Shown in pieces: positions 1-5,287 of a DNA stretch of 5,317 bases. Source of the stretch: Akkermansia sp. (GTDB lineage: Bacteria > Verrucomicrobiota > Verrucomicrobiia > Verrucomicrobiales > Akkermansiaceae). Position numbers and translations under genes: made by a program. The notes beneath the pieces were generated by a model. The model saw only the letters and a list, made by a program, of their open reading frames with translations. It was not told the DNA's origin and did not search any database. Every line of letters begins with the position of its first letter. Position 1 is the stretch's first letter. Location of the stretch: contig JAGBZE010000035.1 in NCBI GenBank assembly GCA_017628435.1, forward strand, positions 1 to 5,317. Direction: 5' to 3'.

Positions 1-74
1 CCGGGTGCGGGTCATGGTCTTGCTGCCTGTCTGGGCGTATCAACGAGGAGCCTGATTGGTGTTTTGTGCGTTGG

Positions 75-287
75 TTACAGTTCAGCCAGAATCTTGAGGA
101 ACTCGCTCATGGGGTACGCCCCGGTCATGCTGATATCCTTATCCTGGAACACGAGGAAGTAGCGATACCCCGGCCCGGCTTGCTCCTGCCACGCTCTGCC
201 CAAGTGCAGCCTGGCCAGTGTCTCCTCATTGGCCAGATGGTCGCCCTTGGTCTCGATGATGACGATTTTCTGCCCACTTTTATGGCG
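75..287 (-). pseudogene. C-terminal remnant of a type III restriction enzyme (Res) subunit
   Basis: The minus strand carries 70 codons that read like the end of a type III restriction subunit, ending in TAA at 77-75. Visible landmarks are IVIIETKGDHLAN (residues 8-20), where E12 and K14 match the E-x-K half of the PD-(D/E)xK nuclease active site, then LHLGRAWQEQAGPGYRYFLV (28-47) and a short tail ending FLKILAEL. In the family this segment follows a long DEAD-like helicase. Here the frame meets a TAA at 290-288, directly upstream of the preserved part, and no helicase motifs or start codon are present, so it is a truncated relic. The break falls inside the repeated half-sites in front of fic. 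The family call rests on recognising the ETKGDHL and LG-W-AG-YRY pattern. A free-standing nuclease fragment is possible but unlikely without a start codon. Confidence 0.72.
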
Positions 288-341
288 TTACTGCCCACTT
301 TTAACTTGAAAGTAGGCAGAAAGCTGCTAAAGTGTGGGCAG
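270..341. promoter_or_regulatory. Candidate operator with four half-sites upstream of fic
   Basis: CTGCCCACTTTTA occurs exactly twice, at 270-282 and 291-303, 21 bp apart, which is about two helical turns. Two inverted partners follow: AAAGTAGGCAG at 309-319 (one mismatch to the inverse) and AAAGTGTGGGCAG at 329-341 (two extra bases). The four sites are arranged almost symmetrically about position 305 and end 17 bp before the proposed fic ATG. This layout suits cooperative binding of a dimeric regulator. The Fic protein has its own C-terminal winged helix, so autoregulation is a reasonable inference. The first half-site also lies in the Res remnant, where it encodes KSGQ, so part of the repetition could reflect how the junction formed. 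No convincing -35/-10 pair was found between the sites. Confidence 0.5.
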
Positions 342-358
342 AGAAACAGCAAGCTGTC

Positions 359-1405
359 ATGAGAACCTTCAATTATTTAAATTTACCCGGGCCTTTACTT
401 ACGCCGGAAATAAGCAATCTGCTGTCGGCTATACATGAATACCGGGGCAAACAGACGCTGTTTATTACGGCAAGAAAAGATGTTCTGCAGAGTCTGCTGG
501 AAATAGCTGTGATTCAAAGTACGGATGCATCCAATAGAATCGAAGGCATCTATACCTCCGATGCGAGATTAAAGGAGCTGGTATTGCAGAAGGTAGAGCC
601 AATCAACCGCAATGAAAGGGAAATTGCCGGGTATCGAGCTGTGCTGCGAACCATTCATGAGAATTACGAGTATATTCCTGTAACGCCGAATACCATTCTG
701 CAGTTGCACCGGGATTTGTATTCATTCCACCCTTCCGGCATGGGGGGGCACTGGAAGAATGCTGATAATCTGATAGCAGAGACAGATGCAGCGGGCAACA
801 AGCATGTCCGTTTCTCTCCGACTCCGGCATTTGAAACACCGGATGCGGTGCGTTCTCTGTGCGATGCATACAAACAGGCCGTCGCACAGGAGGTTTGTGA
901 TCCCTTGATATTATTGGTACTTTTCGTCTTCGATTTTCTGTGCATTCATCCGTTCAATGACGGCAATGGACGTATGAGCCGCCTGCTCACTCTCATGCTG
1001 CTCTATCAGCATGGCTATATTGTGGGCAAATATATAAGCTTGGAGAAATTGATAGAAGAAAACAAGCAGACCTATTACGAAACACTGCAGGAGAGCAGCA
1101 CCGGCTGGGATACAGAGAGAAATAACTATCTTCCCTTTTTGCAGTATCTGCTGGGCATCATTCTGAGAGCTTATCGCGAGTTTGAGTGCCGGGTGGAGCA
1201 TGTTACCCAGGCAAAACTCAATAAGATGGAGCGCATCAGAATGATATTTGAACAAAAACCGGGTAAAATCAGAAAAGCTGACATCATGGCGGCTTGCCCG
1301 GATATCAGCGTCTCCCTCATCGAGCGCACCTTGAAACAGATGCTTGATAACGGAGAAATTCGAAAAATCGGAGCCTCCCGCACAACGGCTTACATTAAAA
1401 TATAG
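359..1405 (+). CDS. fic: Fic-family protein (putative AMP transferase) with C-terminal winged helix
   Basis: This 348-residue protein has the full Fic signature HPFNDGNGRMSR (residues 197-208), with catalytic H197, the metal-binding acidic residue D201, the phosphate-binding GNGR and R208. Fic enzymes usually transfer AMP from ATP to a hydroxyl group on a target protein. SNRIEG at 58-63 fits the inhibitory (S/T)xxxE(G/N) motif, with E62 the expected blocking glutamate, so this looks like a self-inhibited class II Fic. Residues of about 127-160 (GMGGHWKNADNLI onward, then FSPTPAFETP) form the usual target-docking flap. Residues 289-348 look like a winged helix-turn-helix, suggesting DNA binding. 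The ATG at 359 was chosen because the in-frame GTG at 332 lies inside the last operator half-site. The Shine-Dalgarno is weak at either start. Nothing appears truncated. The gene reads more AT-rich than the symporter and sits between restriction and KilA-N relics, which suggests a horizontally acquired defence or toxin-like role. The cellular target is unknown. Confidence 0.9.
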   Translation: MRTFNYLNLPGPLLTPEISNLLSAIHEYRGKQTLFITARKDVLQSLLEIAVIQSTDASNRIEGIYTSDARLKELVLQKVEPINRNEREIAGYRAVLRTIHENYEYIPVTPNTILQLHRDLYSFHPSGMGGHWKNADNLIAETDAAGNKHVRFSPTPAFETPDAVRSLCDAYKQAVAQEVCDPLILLVLFVFDFLCIHPFNDGNGRMSRLLTLMLLYQHGYIVGKYISLEKLIEENKQTYYETLQESSTGWDTERNNYLPFLQYLLGIILRAYREFECRVEHVTQAKLNKMERIRMIFEQKPGKIRKADIMAACPDISVSLIERTLKQMLDNGEIRKIGASRTTAYIKI

Positions 1406-1421
1406 GGAACGCTAAAACACG

Positions 1422-1440
1422 AAGCTGGGTAAACCAGCTT
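1422..1440 (+). terminator. Weak hairpin just after fic
   Basis: AAGCTGG (1422-1428) and CCAGCTT (1434-1440) can pair around a 5-base loop, 17 bp after the fic stop. It could slow transcription leaving fic. No T-run follows on the plus strand, and the same bases code for part of the KilA-N remnant on the other strand, so the pairing may be incidental. Confidence 0.25.
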
Positions 1441-1445
1441 GTGAT

Positions 1446-1473
1446 TTAAAGTGGTCAAATTCGACCACTTTAA
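1446..1473. repeat. Near-perfect palindrome within the KilA-N remnant
   Basis: TTAAAGTGGTC (1446-1456) is exactly complementary to GACCACTTTAA (1463-1473) around a 6-base centre, and the centre itself pairs except for one position on each side. On the minus strand these bases encode KVVEFDHF plus neighbouring codons, so the symmetry overlaps a conserved protein motif. Its half AAAGTGGTC differs by one base from the AAAGTGGGC core of the half-sites upstream of fic. It may be a binding site, or only a consequence of codon choice. Confidence 0.45.
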
Positions 1474-1698
1474 AATCCGGGTTATGGATAATCTCCCATG
1501 TTCCCAAGTGCTCGATAGTATAGCGATTACGTATCCAGTTTTTGATAACATCGGCTGCGTAGGCATTGCAGGAGGCTTTGCTGAAGCTACACCCACCCAG
1601 GCGCACGCAAGCCCCGCCACCGCCCTGCGGGCGCAAAACGGCTCCAAAAGGGCCAAAAGCGGGTCAAGCCCAACTTTTGTGGGATGGTGATTTTACAC

Positions 1699-2103
1699 AT
1701 GTGTCCCAAAGCTTTCGAGAAATTGTGGTTTAGTTGTTTATTCAAGCGCACGGAGTGCGCGGAACTTTGAGCCCGTAACACGGGCGACATATCACTAGCG
1801 ATGGGGTGAAGCGTGGGGCGCGCCAGCGCAACACGCGCAACCCCTCGTTGGAATAACAACACAAATGAAACCCGTAACACGGGTGACAGAAAGCATTGCT
1901 AAACTAGATTGAACGGTTTCTGCCACCCGTTTACACGGGTTTGAAATCTTTTTTTATTACGGACGAGGGGTTCCGCCCGCCTACGTCGGGCTCCACCCCA
2001 TCGCTAGTGATATGTCGCCCGCGTTGCGGGCTCAGAATTCGGCGGGCATTCGCCCGCGGGAGAGGGAGATAAATCACAATTTCTCGAAAACTTTGGGACA
2101 CAT
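1699..2103. mobile_element. 405-bp palindromic REP/BIME-like or MITE-like element
   Basis: The whole segment is an imperfect inverted repeat centred exactly on 1901. The ends 1699-1727 and 2075-2103 match at 28 of 29 bases, and the internal arms 1769-1808 and 1994-2033 at 38 of 40. Closer to the centre the halves are more diverged, with small indels (for example AACCCCTCGT at 1839-1848 against its inverse at 1963-1972). Four small hairpins lie at 1771-1785, 1870-1884, 1925-1940 and 2017-2031. The first two point one way and the last two the other, and each has TGTC (TGCC in the third) at its 5' side. A further stem at 1746-1760 has its mirror counterpart at 2042-2057. No protein is encoded. 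Paired hairpins with a fixed tetranucleotide are typical of REP/BIME elements moved by TnpA-REP (RAYT) transposases, while the long terminal repeats also suit a MITE. No convincing target duplication is visible. Confidence 0.7.
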
Positions 2104-2135
2104 ATAGGATTTTTATGGCATAGTGAGGCTGGAAC

Positions 2136-2164
2136 TTGACTATTGAGGATGAGTCAGGTATCAT
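2136..2164 (+). promoter_or_regulatory. Candidate sigma-70-type promoter for the symporter
   Basis: TTGACT at 2136-2141 and TATCAT at 2159-2164 are separated by 17 bp, close to consensus in both sequence and spacing. Transcription would begin near 2171, a few bases before the ATG at 2176, so the message would be nearly leaderless. It lies 33 bp beyond the end of the palindromic element. Confidence 0.4.
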
Positions 2165-2175
2165 GTCTGACAGTC

Positions 2176-3666
2176 ATGCTTGATGTAATTGATAATCTTC
2201 TCTCTACTGTAAGTGCCTACTTGTGGGGTTATGTGCTTATATTTGCCCTGCTGGGGGTGCATTTGTATCTTACCGTGGTGCTGCGCGTGCCGCAGCGCTA
2301 CCTGTTCCACGGTCTTGTCTGTTCACTGAACCGCAAGTCAGAGGGTAATAGCATATCGCAGTATGCCTCTCTGGCGGTGTCCCTGGCGGCTAATATCGGC
2401 ACGGGCAATATTGTGGGTGTGGCTGTGGCATTGGCCAGCGGTGGTCCGGGTGCGGTATTCTGGTGCATGATTACGGGTGTGCTGGGCATGTCCTCCCGCT
2501 ATGCAGAAAGCTTGCTTTCCGTTCGTTTCCGCTGTCTGGATGACAAGGGAAACCTGGTGGGTGGCCCCATGTATGCCATTGAGCAGGGCATGAAGTGCAA
2601 GTGGCTGGCCGTTGTTTTTGCTGTATTTGCGGCCATAGCAGCCTTTGGTGTGGGCAATGTGACCCAGGCTAATGCTGCTGCTCGTGTGTTGAATGAAAGC
2701 GCCATGTCAGTGCCCACCTGGTTTACCGGTGCGCTGCTGTCTGTGCTGGTGGCGCTGGTGCTCATGGGTGGCCTGCGCGGTATTGCTCGTGTTTGCTCGG
2801 CCTTTGTGCCCATCATGACCATAGTTTACATAATCGGTTGTGTGCTGGTGCTGGCAGTGCATGCGGACTATGTGCTGCCGGCTCTGCAGCGCATCTGGGA
2901 CTGCGCCTTTACGAACCAGGCTGCCGCCGGCGGCTTCATCGGCTCCACCATCATGCTGGCTATGCAGGTGGGTGTGCGCCGCGGCTTGTTCTCCAACGAG
3001 GCCGGTCTGGGCTCATCCGCCATCGTTTCTGCTGCGGCAGATACCCCCAACAGTGTAAAGCAGGCCGTGGTGGCCTCCACCGCACCGTTCTGGGATTCTG
3101 TGGTGCTCTGCACCCTCACTGGTGTCACCCTTACCACTGCCGGACTGGCGGAACCCTATGTGATGCATGCGCCTGAAGGTGAGCTTATAGTCTTCTACTC
3201 TTTCAGTTCTGCCGGGGGAATGGGTACTATCCTGCTCACTTTCAGCCTGGTAACCTTCGTTATATCCTCCATCCTGGCATGGTCATACTTTGGCGAGCGG
3301 GCCGTGCAATACCTCAGTGGGCAGCGCCACATCACTCTTTATCGTCTGGTATGGGTGGTGGCGGTGTTTGTGGGGTGCATTATTCCGCAGAGTGGTCTGG
3401 TGTGGCATTTTGCCGACTGTGCCAATGCCCTCATGGCAATTCCGAATCTTATATGTCTGATTTGGCTTACGCCGGTGCTGATTGCTGAATCTCGCAGCTA
3501 CCTCTGGAGTGGCCAGTTGAACGCGGTTGATGACACCCTGGTGAAACCAGCTCTGCTGCAGCAGATGGAAACTGAGTCTGAGGATGTGGATGAGTGGGAT
3601 TTGCAGCCCAAGACGCCAGAAGAGAAGCCTGCGGACAGAATGCAGAAAGAAGAAAAATCAAATTAA
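2176..3666 (+). CDS. alsT: Sodium/alanine symporter, AGCS family
   Basis: This 496-residue membrane protein belongs to the alanine/glycine:cation symporters, which import small neutral amino acids with Na+ across the inner membrane by a LeuT-like fold. Family hallmarks are NIGTGNIVGVAVALASGGPG (residues 73-92, followed by AVFWCMITGVLG), GGPMYAIEQG, NEAGLGSSAIVSAAADTPN starting at 274, and the WDSVVLCTLTG segment. About eleven hydrophobic segments can be traced, the first at about residues 14-36. The last 40 or so residues are a charged, glutamate-rich tail, probably cytoplasmic. The start is uncertain. TTG 2143 and ATG 2149 are in frame, but MLDVIDNLLSTVSAYLWGY from ATG 2176 best fits the family N-terminus, and a good promoter overlaps the earlier starts. 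No start has a well-spaced Shine-Dalgarno. The gene is monocistronic, with a repeat element upstream and a terminator downstream. The substrate (alanine versus glycine or another amino acid) cannot be read from the sequence, and the symbol is at family level. Confidence 0.93.
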   Translation: MLDVIDNLLSTVSAYLWGYVLIFALLGVHLYLTVVLRVPQRYLFHGLVCSLNRKSEGNSISQYASLAVSLAANIGTGNIVGVAVALASGGPGAVFWCMITGVLGMSSRYAESLLSVRFRCLDDKGNLVGGPMYAIEQGMKCKWLAVVFAVFAAIAAFGVGNVTQANAAARVLNESAMSVPTWFTGALLSVLVALVLMGGLRGIARVCSAFVPIMTIVYIIGCVLVLAVHADYVLPALQRIWDCAFTNQAAAGGFIGSTIMLAMQVGVRRGLFSNEAGLGSSAIVSAAADTPNSVKQAVVASTAPFWDSVVLCTLTGVTLTTAGLAEPYVMHAPEGELIVFYSFSSAGGMGTILLTFSLVTFVISSILAWSYFGERAVQYLSGQRHITLYRLVWVVAVFVGCIIPQSGLVWHFADCANALMAIPNLICLIWLTPVLIAESRSYLWSGQLNAVDDTLVKPALLQQMETESEDVDEWDLQPKTPEEKPADRMQKEEKSN

Positions 3667-3762
3667 TCTGAAAATTCTTTGAACAGATCCGTTCCGGCGG
3701 ACATCACTACTACATCAGCCGTTCCGGCTCCCGGTGAAGGAGAGAGCATCGGAGACCAGTAA
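3667..3762 (+). other. Open in-frame extension after the symporter stop
   Basis: The symporter frame continues for 31 sense codons after its TAA (3664-3666) and ends at a second TAA (3760-3762). The virtual peptide is hydrophilic and includes ITTTSAVPAPGEGESIGDQ, similar in character to the charged tail before it. It may be the end of a once longer C-terminus cut by a point mutation, or just an untranslated trailer that is open by chance. Nothing else was recognised between the stop and the terminator. Confidence 0.3.
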
Positions 3763-3796
3763 AAAGGAAGGCTGAGTTTCATAGGTAGTAAGTTGG

Positions 3797-3842
3797 GCGG
3801 GGCATTGCTTCAAAAGCAATGCCCCGCTTACTTGTTTATTTT
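3797..3842 (+). terminator. Strong intrinsic terminator after the symporter
   Basis: GCGGGGCATTGCTT (3797-3810) pairs perfectly over 14 bp with AAGCAATGCCCCGC (3814-3827) around a CAA loop. It is followed by the T-rich tract TTACTTGTTTATTTT (3828-3842). The stem is GC-rich at its base, and the transcript would extend about 130 bases past the symporter stop. Confidence 0.88.
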
Positions 3843-3900
3843 CAGTGGTGTGCAGCAGGCTTTTTCGTTGCTCCTGCTGGCGTGTGAGGTGTGGATGGGT

Positions 3901-4077
3901 GTAGGTTTGCCGTCAGCATTCGCAATGCAGGGTGTGTCTCTTGTCTCTGGTAATCAGTTTGCAATGAACAAACCTACCTCATGAAAACGCTCATCAGCAG
4001 ATTTCGTTTCGCCTTCGCAACATATAAAATTCAAATCTTTTACAATGTTTAGGCTTGCATCAGCATTGCGAATGCTG
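3901..4077. repeat. Interleaved inverted repeats upstream of the PEP-CTERM gene
   Basis: CAGCATTCGCAATGC (3914-3928) is the exact reverse complement of GCATTGCGAATGCTG (4063-4077). The second copy also forms its own perfect hairpin, CAGCATT-GCG-AATGCTG (4061-4077). GTAGGTTTG (3901-3909) is the exact inverse of CAAACCTAC (3969-3977). The two pairs interleave, so a transcript could form alternative folds. The function is unknown. Confidence 0.5.
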
Positions 4078-4141
4078 TATTGTGGGCGCGTTGGATTGTG
4101 GTAAGTCCGCATAGTTCTCATAGCGCTAGAGAATGAGCGAT

Positions 4142-4171
4142 TTGTGCAATCTGCTTTAAGTAACTGATAAT
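4142..4171 (+). promoter_or_regulatory. Possible promoter of the PEP-CTERM gene
   Basis: TTGTGC (4142-4147) and GATAAT (4166-4171) are 18 bp apart and resemble sigma-70 elements. The -10 ends 14 bases before the ATG, giving a leader of only a few bases. No Shine-Dalgarno is seen before the ATG. This is a weak prediction, because the region is AT-rich and Verrucomicrobiota promoter rules are not well known to me. Confidence 0.25.
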
Positions 4172-4185
4172 CAATATTTACTAAC

Positions 4186-4959
4186 ATGAAGAAAACATTA
4201 GTAACCTTGCTGATGTCCTCCTGCCTGGCTTTGGGTGAAGTCGCCTATTTTCCTGGGCTTAACGGTGAAATGAACGGCATCGTCTGCGAAAACGGCGTTA
4301 TAACGGCTAAGGACGGAGGCAATCTGAGTTGTGTGCACCAGGAAGTGCCTCATGCTAGTCCTACTCTGAATGCAGCGAAGGATTATGCTGCAACAATGGC
4401 AGTGATTACACTCAACCTCACGGCTATGAGCCAGGCTTCTGTTACCGGGAATTTCGAAAATATTATTACTTTTGGAGCCCAGAACGATTTAGGGTTGGGT
4501 CTAAATAGTAGTGGACAGGTGCAAGGCTTATGGGAGGCTACTGCAGGTTCCGGTGCAGCCTTATGGAGCTCCAGTCCAAAATATGCTGTAAGCAATCTTT
4601 TGGATAACAGCAATGTCTTCGTAGAGGATAATGTTTCTTATCTGACTTTAGGTGTTGTTGTAGGCGGAGACTACCAGACCAATGGGTATCAAGGTATTGG
4701 TGGTCTCGTAGCATATGATGCTGACGGTACGAAAGTATTTGAGATGAATCGCCTTTCTGCGGCAGGTAATGCCGTTGACGGCATAACTTCGATAACGATT
4801 AACTCTGCTTTTGTTACTCAAGCCGATATTTATACTGAAGTGCCCTACATTGCAGGTGGCGTTGGTTCTTGGGCTGTGAAGTATATTCCTGAGCCGACCA
4901 CAGCCACGCTTTCCCTGCTTGCTTTGGCCGGTCTGGCAGCACGCCGCCGCCGTAAGTAA
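4186..4959 (+). CDS. Exported protein with PEP-CTERM-type sorting signal
   Basis: The 257-residue product starts with a signal peptide: MKKTL, a hydrophobic core to about residue 17, then a probable cleavage site near ALGEVA. It ends with a PEP-CTERM signal: PEP at 235-237, the hydrophobic ATLSLLALAGLAA, and the basic end RRRRK at 253-257. In Gram-negative bacteria such signals are handled by exosortase-type enzymes that process surface proteins, and related tails are abundant in Akkermansia-like genomes. The middle (about 20-230) is rich in Gly, Ser, Asn, Thr and Val, with patterns such as ITFGAQNDLGLGLNSSGQV that suggest a beta-sandwich, but I recognise no named domain or catalytic residues. 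Two cysteines remain in the mature part. The ATG at 4186 is supported by the signal peptide beginning right there. The gene is monocistronic with its own terminator. It probably acts in the envelope or outside the cell, with unknown ligand. Confidence 0.85.
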   Translation: MKKTLVTLLMSSCLALGEVAYFPGLNGEMNGIVCENGVITAKDGGNLSCVHQEVPHASPTLNAAKDYAATMAVITLNLTAMSQASVTGNFENIITFGAQNDLGLGLNSSGQVQGLWEATAGSGAALWSSSPKYAVSNLLDNSNVFVEDNVSYLTLGVVVGGDYQTNGYQGIGGLVAYDADGTKVFEMNRLSAAGNAVDGITSITINSAFVTQADIYTEVPYIAGGVGSWAVKYIPEPTTATLSLLALAGLAARRRRK

Positions 4960-5006
4960 GGAACAGCAACAAATTCGAGTGGGGTAACCAAGCCCTGCAA
5001 CGCGCG

Positions 5007-5044
5007 ACCGCCCGAGGTTTCACAACCGAGGGCGGTAGTTTTTT
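5007..5044 (+). terminator. Intrinsic terminator of the PEP-CTERM gene
   Basis: ACCGCCC (5007-5013) pairs with GGGCGGT (5030-5036), and GGTT (5016-5019) pairs with AACC (5024-5027). Between them GA faces GA, a tandem G-A mismatch that is stable in RNA. Two bases after the stem comes a run of six T (5039-5044). It lies 47 bp after the stop codon. Confidence 0.82.
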
Positions 5045-5153
5045 GTTATGGGAGATAAACAAAGCGGGGGCCTGTTTCAGATTTGCTGGGGTATTTGCAG
5101 AATTATGCATGCATTTGTATACGTTGCCCAGGTGAGCGAAGCGAACGGAATTG

Positions 5154-5283
5154 AGCGCCCACAGAGTGGGTGCTGAGATGTCAGGCAGGGGGCAGCAATC
5201 GCGTCCCGGGTGGGCGCAAGCCCGCCAGCGATTGCGCACCCCCTGCTAATTGTAAAATAAAGGCGGAGCCCGCGAGAGCGGGT
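5154..5283. repeat. Structured three-hairpin repeat block
   Basis: Three hairpins follow each other. The first is 5154-5174, a 9-bp stem with loop AGA and one G-T pair. The second is a long one, 5185-5246, in which GCAGGGGG pairs with CCCCCTGC and GCAATCGC with GCGATTGC across a small bulge. Its apical part contains GGGC-GCAA-GCCC (5212-5223), a GNRA-type tetraloop. The third is 5268-5283, which belongs to the same family as those in the 1699-2103 element. No credible protein is encoded. It looks like a dispersed repeat or a structured RNA, and may continue beyond the window. The preceding stretch, 5045-5153, shows nothing recognisable. Confidence 0.55.
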
Positions 5284-5287
5284 GACA
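5268..5287 (-). repeat. Fifth copy of the TGTC-hairpin (REP-like) motif
   Basis: Read on the minus strand, TGTC is followed by ACCCGC-TCTC-GCGGGC. The stem pattern and the tetranucleotide match the four hairpins in the palindromic element more than 3 kb away, while the loop differs. This shows the motif is dispersed and not unique to that element. Confidence 0.6.

Larger units (their letters stand above)
1412..1567 (-). pseudogene. KilA-N domain remnant
   Basis: On the minus strand, 51 codons match the core of a KilA-N DNA-binding domain. Visible parts are DVIKNWIRNRYTIEHLGTWE (residues 6-25), then NPDFKVVEFDHFKSQAG (29-45) and PSFVF before a TAG at 1414-1412. Intact family members have an upstream strand-helix segment and continue past the SFV point with a longer C-terminal half. 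Both are missing here. The frame stays open further upstream, but that part (toward 1636) is GC-rich and does not look like the family. KilA-N proteins are found in phages and in bacterial restriction and defence loci. The fragment converges on fic with only 6 bp between them. It lies on the same strand as the Res remnant, so both may descend from one older minus-strand locus. It is probably not expressed as a functional protein. Confidence 0.72.
3828..4187 (-). pseudogene. Unrecognised minus-strand frame broken by one TGA
   Basis: This stretch has no confident gene, but one minus-strand frame is open for 120 codons except for a single TGA at 3956-3954. That gives 77 codons before it and 41 after it, with a final TAA at 3830-3828. 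The possible product includes NADASLNIVKDLNFICCEG, then, past the TGA, LPETRDTPCIANADGKPTP. It is cysteine-containing and hydrophilic and has no signal peptide or membrane segment. The first ATG (4187) overlaps the ATG of the divergent exported-protein gene, so internal ATGs at 4121 or 4112 are more plausible starts. No Shine-Dalgarno stands out. I do not recognise a family. It may be a decayed small gene, part of a dispersed repeat that is open by chance, or a noncoding RNA locus. Confidence 0.25.

Noticed and set aside
1..74. Possible end of another gene at the left edge
   Set aside because: More than one frame is open here simply because the stretch is short, no family pattern is visible, and the edge cuts the context.
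66..362. A 98-codon plus-strand frame
   Set aside because: It is the antisense shadow of the Res remnant followed by the operator repeats, and the predicted residues match nothing, while the opposite strand shows clear ETKGDHL-type motifs.
1691..2112. Target-site duplication around the palindromic element
   Set aside because: The flanking bases just outside the ends do not form a convincing matching pair, so insertion cannot be proved from this window.
2793..3176. A 127-codon plus-strand frame in a second frame of the symporter
   Set aside because: It overlaps conserved symporter motifs and has the biased His, Cys and Arg composition of an out-of-frame shadow.
3689..3727. Nine-base direct repeat CCGTTCCGG, 30 bp apart
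   Set aside because: There are only two copies, too short and too few to call a repeat array, and there are no CRISPR-like spacers.
3981..4052. A 23-codon plus-strand frame starting MKTLISRFRFAFA
   Set aside because: It looks slightly like a leader peptide but has no Shine-Dalgarno or promoter, and it is too short to support without conservation data.
4814..5239. A 141-codon minus-strand frame
   Set aside because: It runs antisense through the end of the PEP-CTERM gene, its terminator and the hairpin repeats. The product has no plausible family or start context.
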